Shown: in pieces, positions 24,052-24,125 of the stretch | Numbering within the stretch: the first letter of the stretch is position 1 | Layout of the letters: the number at the start of each line of letters is the position of its first letter | Assembly (NCBI GenBank): GCA_934394595.1 | Contig: CAKRRX010000034.1 | Span: 1-24,125 of the forward strand | Source of the DNA: an uncultured Blautia sp. | Lineage (GTDB): Bacteria > Bacillota > Clostridia > Lachnospirales > Lachnospiraceae | DNA: 24,125 nt | Reading direction: 5' to 3' | Position numbers and translations under genes: made by a program | Notes under the pieces: generated by a model | Seen by the model: the letters and a program-made list of their open reading frames with translations, nothing else | Databases searched by the model: none | What the model was told of the DNA's origin: nothing

Positions 24052-24089
24052 ACAGGGGCAGCAGGCCTCAAAAGCTTGCATGCCCCTGT
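24052..24089. other. Long hairpin near the right edge
   Basis: ACAGGGGCA (24052-24060) pairs with TGCCCCTGT (24081-24089), and GCAGGC pairs with GCTTGC inside it with one G-U pair and a bulged A. No T run follows on either strand. It may be part of an RNA leader for a gene beyond the window or a weak terminator. The remaining bases 23963-24125 show no convincing coding frame. Confidence 0.45.
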
Positions 24090-24125
24090 GTTTGGTGATA
24101 GAATAGAAAAACACAGATCATCTGA

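Noticed and set aside
1..24125. CRISPR array, tRNA, rRNA, insertion sequence or phage genes
   Set aside because: No regularly spaced repeats, cloverleaf-like sequences, transposase motifs or phage proteins were seen on reading both strands.

Overview
The window looks like a chromosome segment of a spore-forming, gut-type Clostridia, most likely Lachnospiraceae. I infer this from moderate-to-low GC, strong AGGAGG-type ribosome binding sites, a SipL-like spore morphogenesis protein (SPOCS repeats plus LysM), a GerA-type germinant receptor operon, and a sugar-ABC locus controlled by a YesM/YesN-type two-component pair. No species call is possible from sequence reading alone.

The left part (1-9170) holds housekeeping and sporulation genes. 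In order these are an AraC-family regulator with its own promoter, a convergent plsC-type acyltransferase, a divergent pair of a PrcB-like lipoprotein and a SipL-like protein, ispE followed closely by a GntR/FCD regulator, and a two-gene germinant receptor operon. In that operon the B-subunit permease and a shortened C-subunit lipoprotein domain are joined in one reading frame.

The right part (9180-23550) is a carbohydrate-utilisation locus built around a divergent promoter region at 18866-19093. The leftward operon runs, in transcription order: TIM-barrel sugar isomerase/epimerase, a degenerate paralogue of it, two ABC permeases, sensor kinase, AraC-type response regulator, BtpA/SgcQ-family protein, and a cytoplasmic GH120 beta-xylosidase. 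The rightward genes are an FGGY sugar kinase, an extracellular sugar-binding protein and, after a terminator, two YitT-family membrane proteins. The working model is uptake of a xyloside or xylo-oligosaccharide by the binding protein and two permeases, intracellular hydrolysis by the GH120 enzyme, isomerisation and phosphorylation, with the two-component pair sensing substrate. No ABC ATPase is present, so a shared MsmX/MsmK-type ATPase elsewhere is presumed.

The window ends with a small secreted ORF of unknown function, a strong terminator and an unexplained long hairpin. No rRNA, tRNA, CRISPR array or insertion sequence was seen. There is no gene-free stretch over 300 bases. The points most worth a second look are the metal-site-less epimerase paralogue, the fused GerB-GerC protein, the binding protein without a lipobox cysteine, the interleaved terminators between the two operons, the TTTTGTG direct repeat in the divergent promoter region, and the small peptide locus near the right edge.
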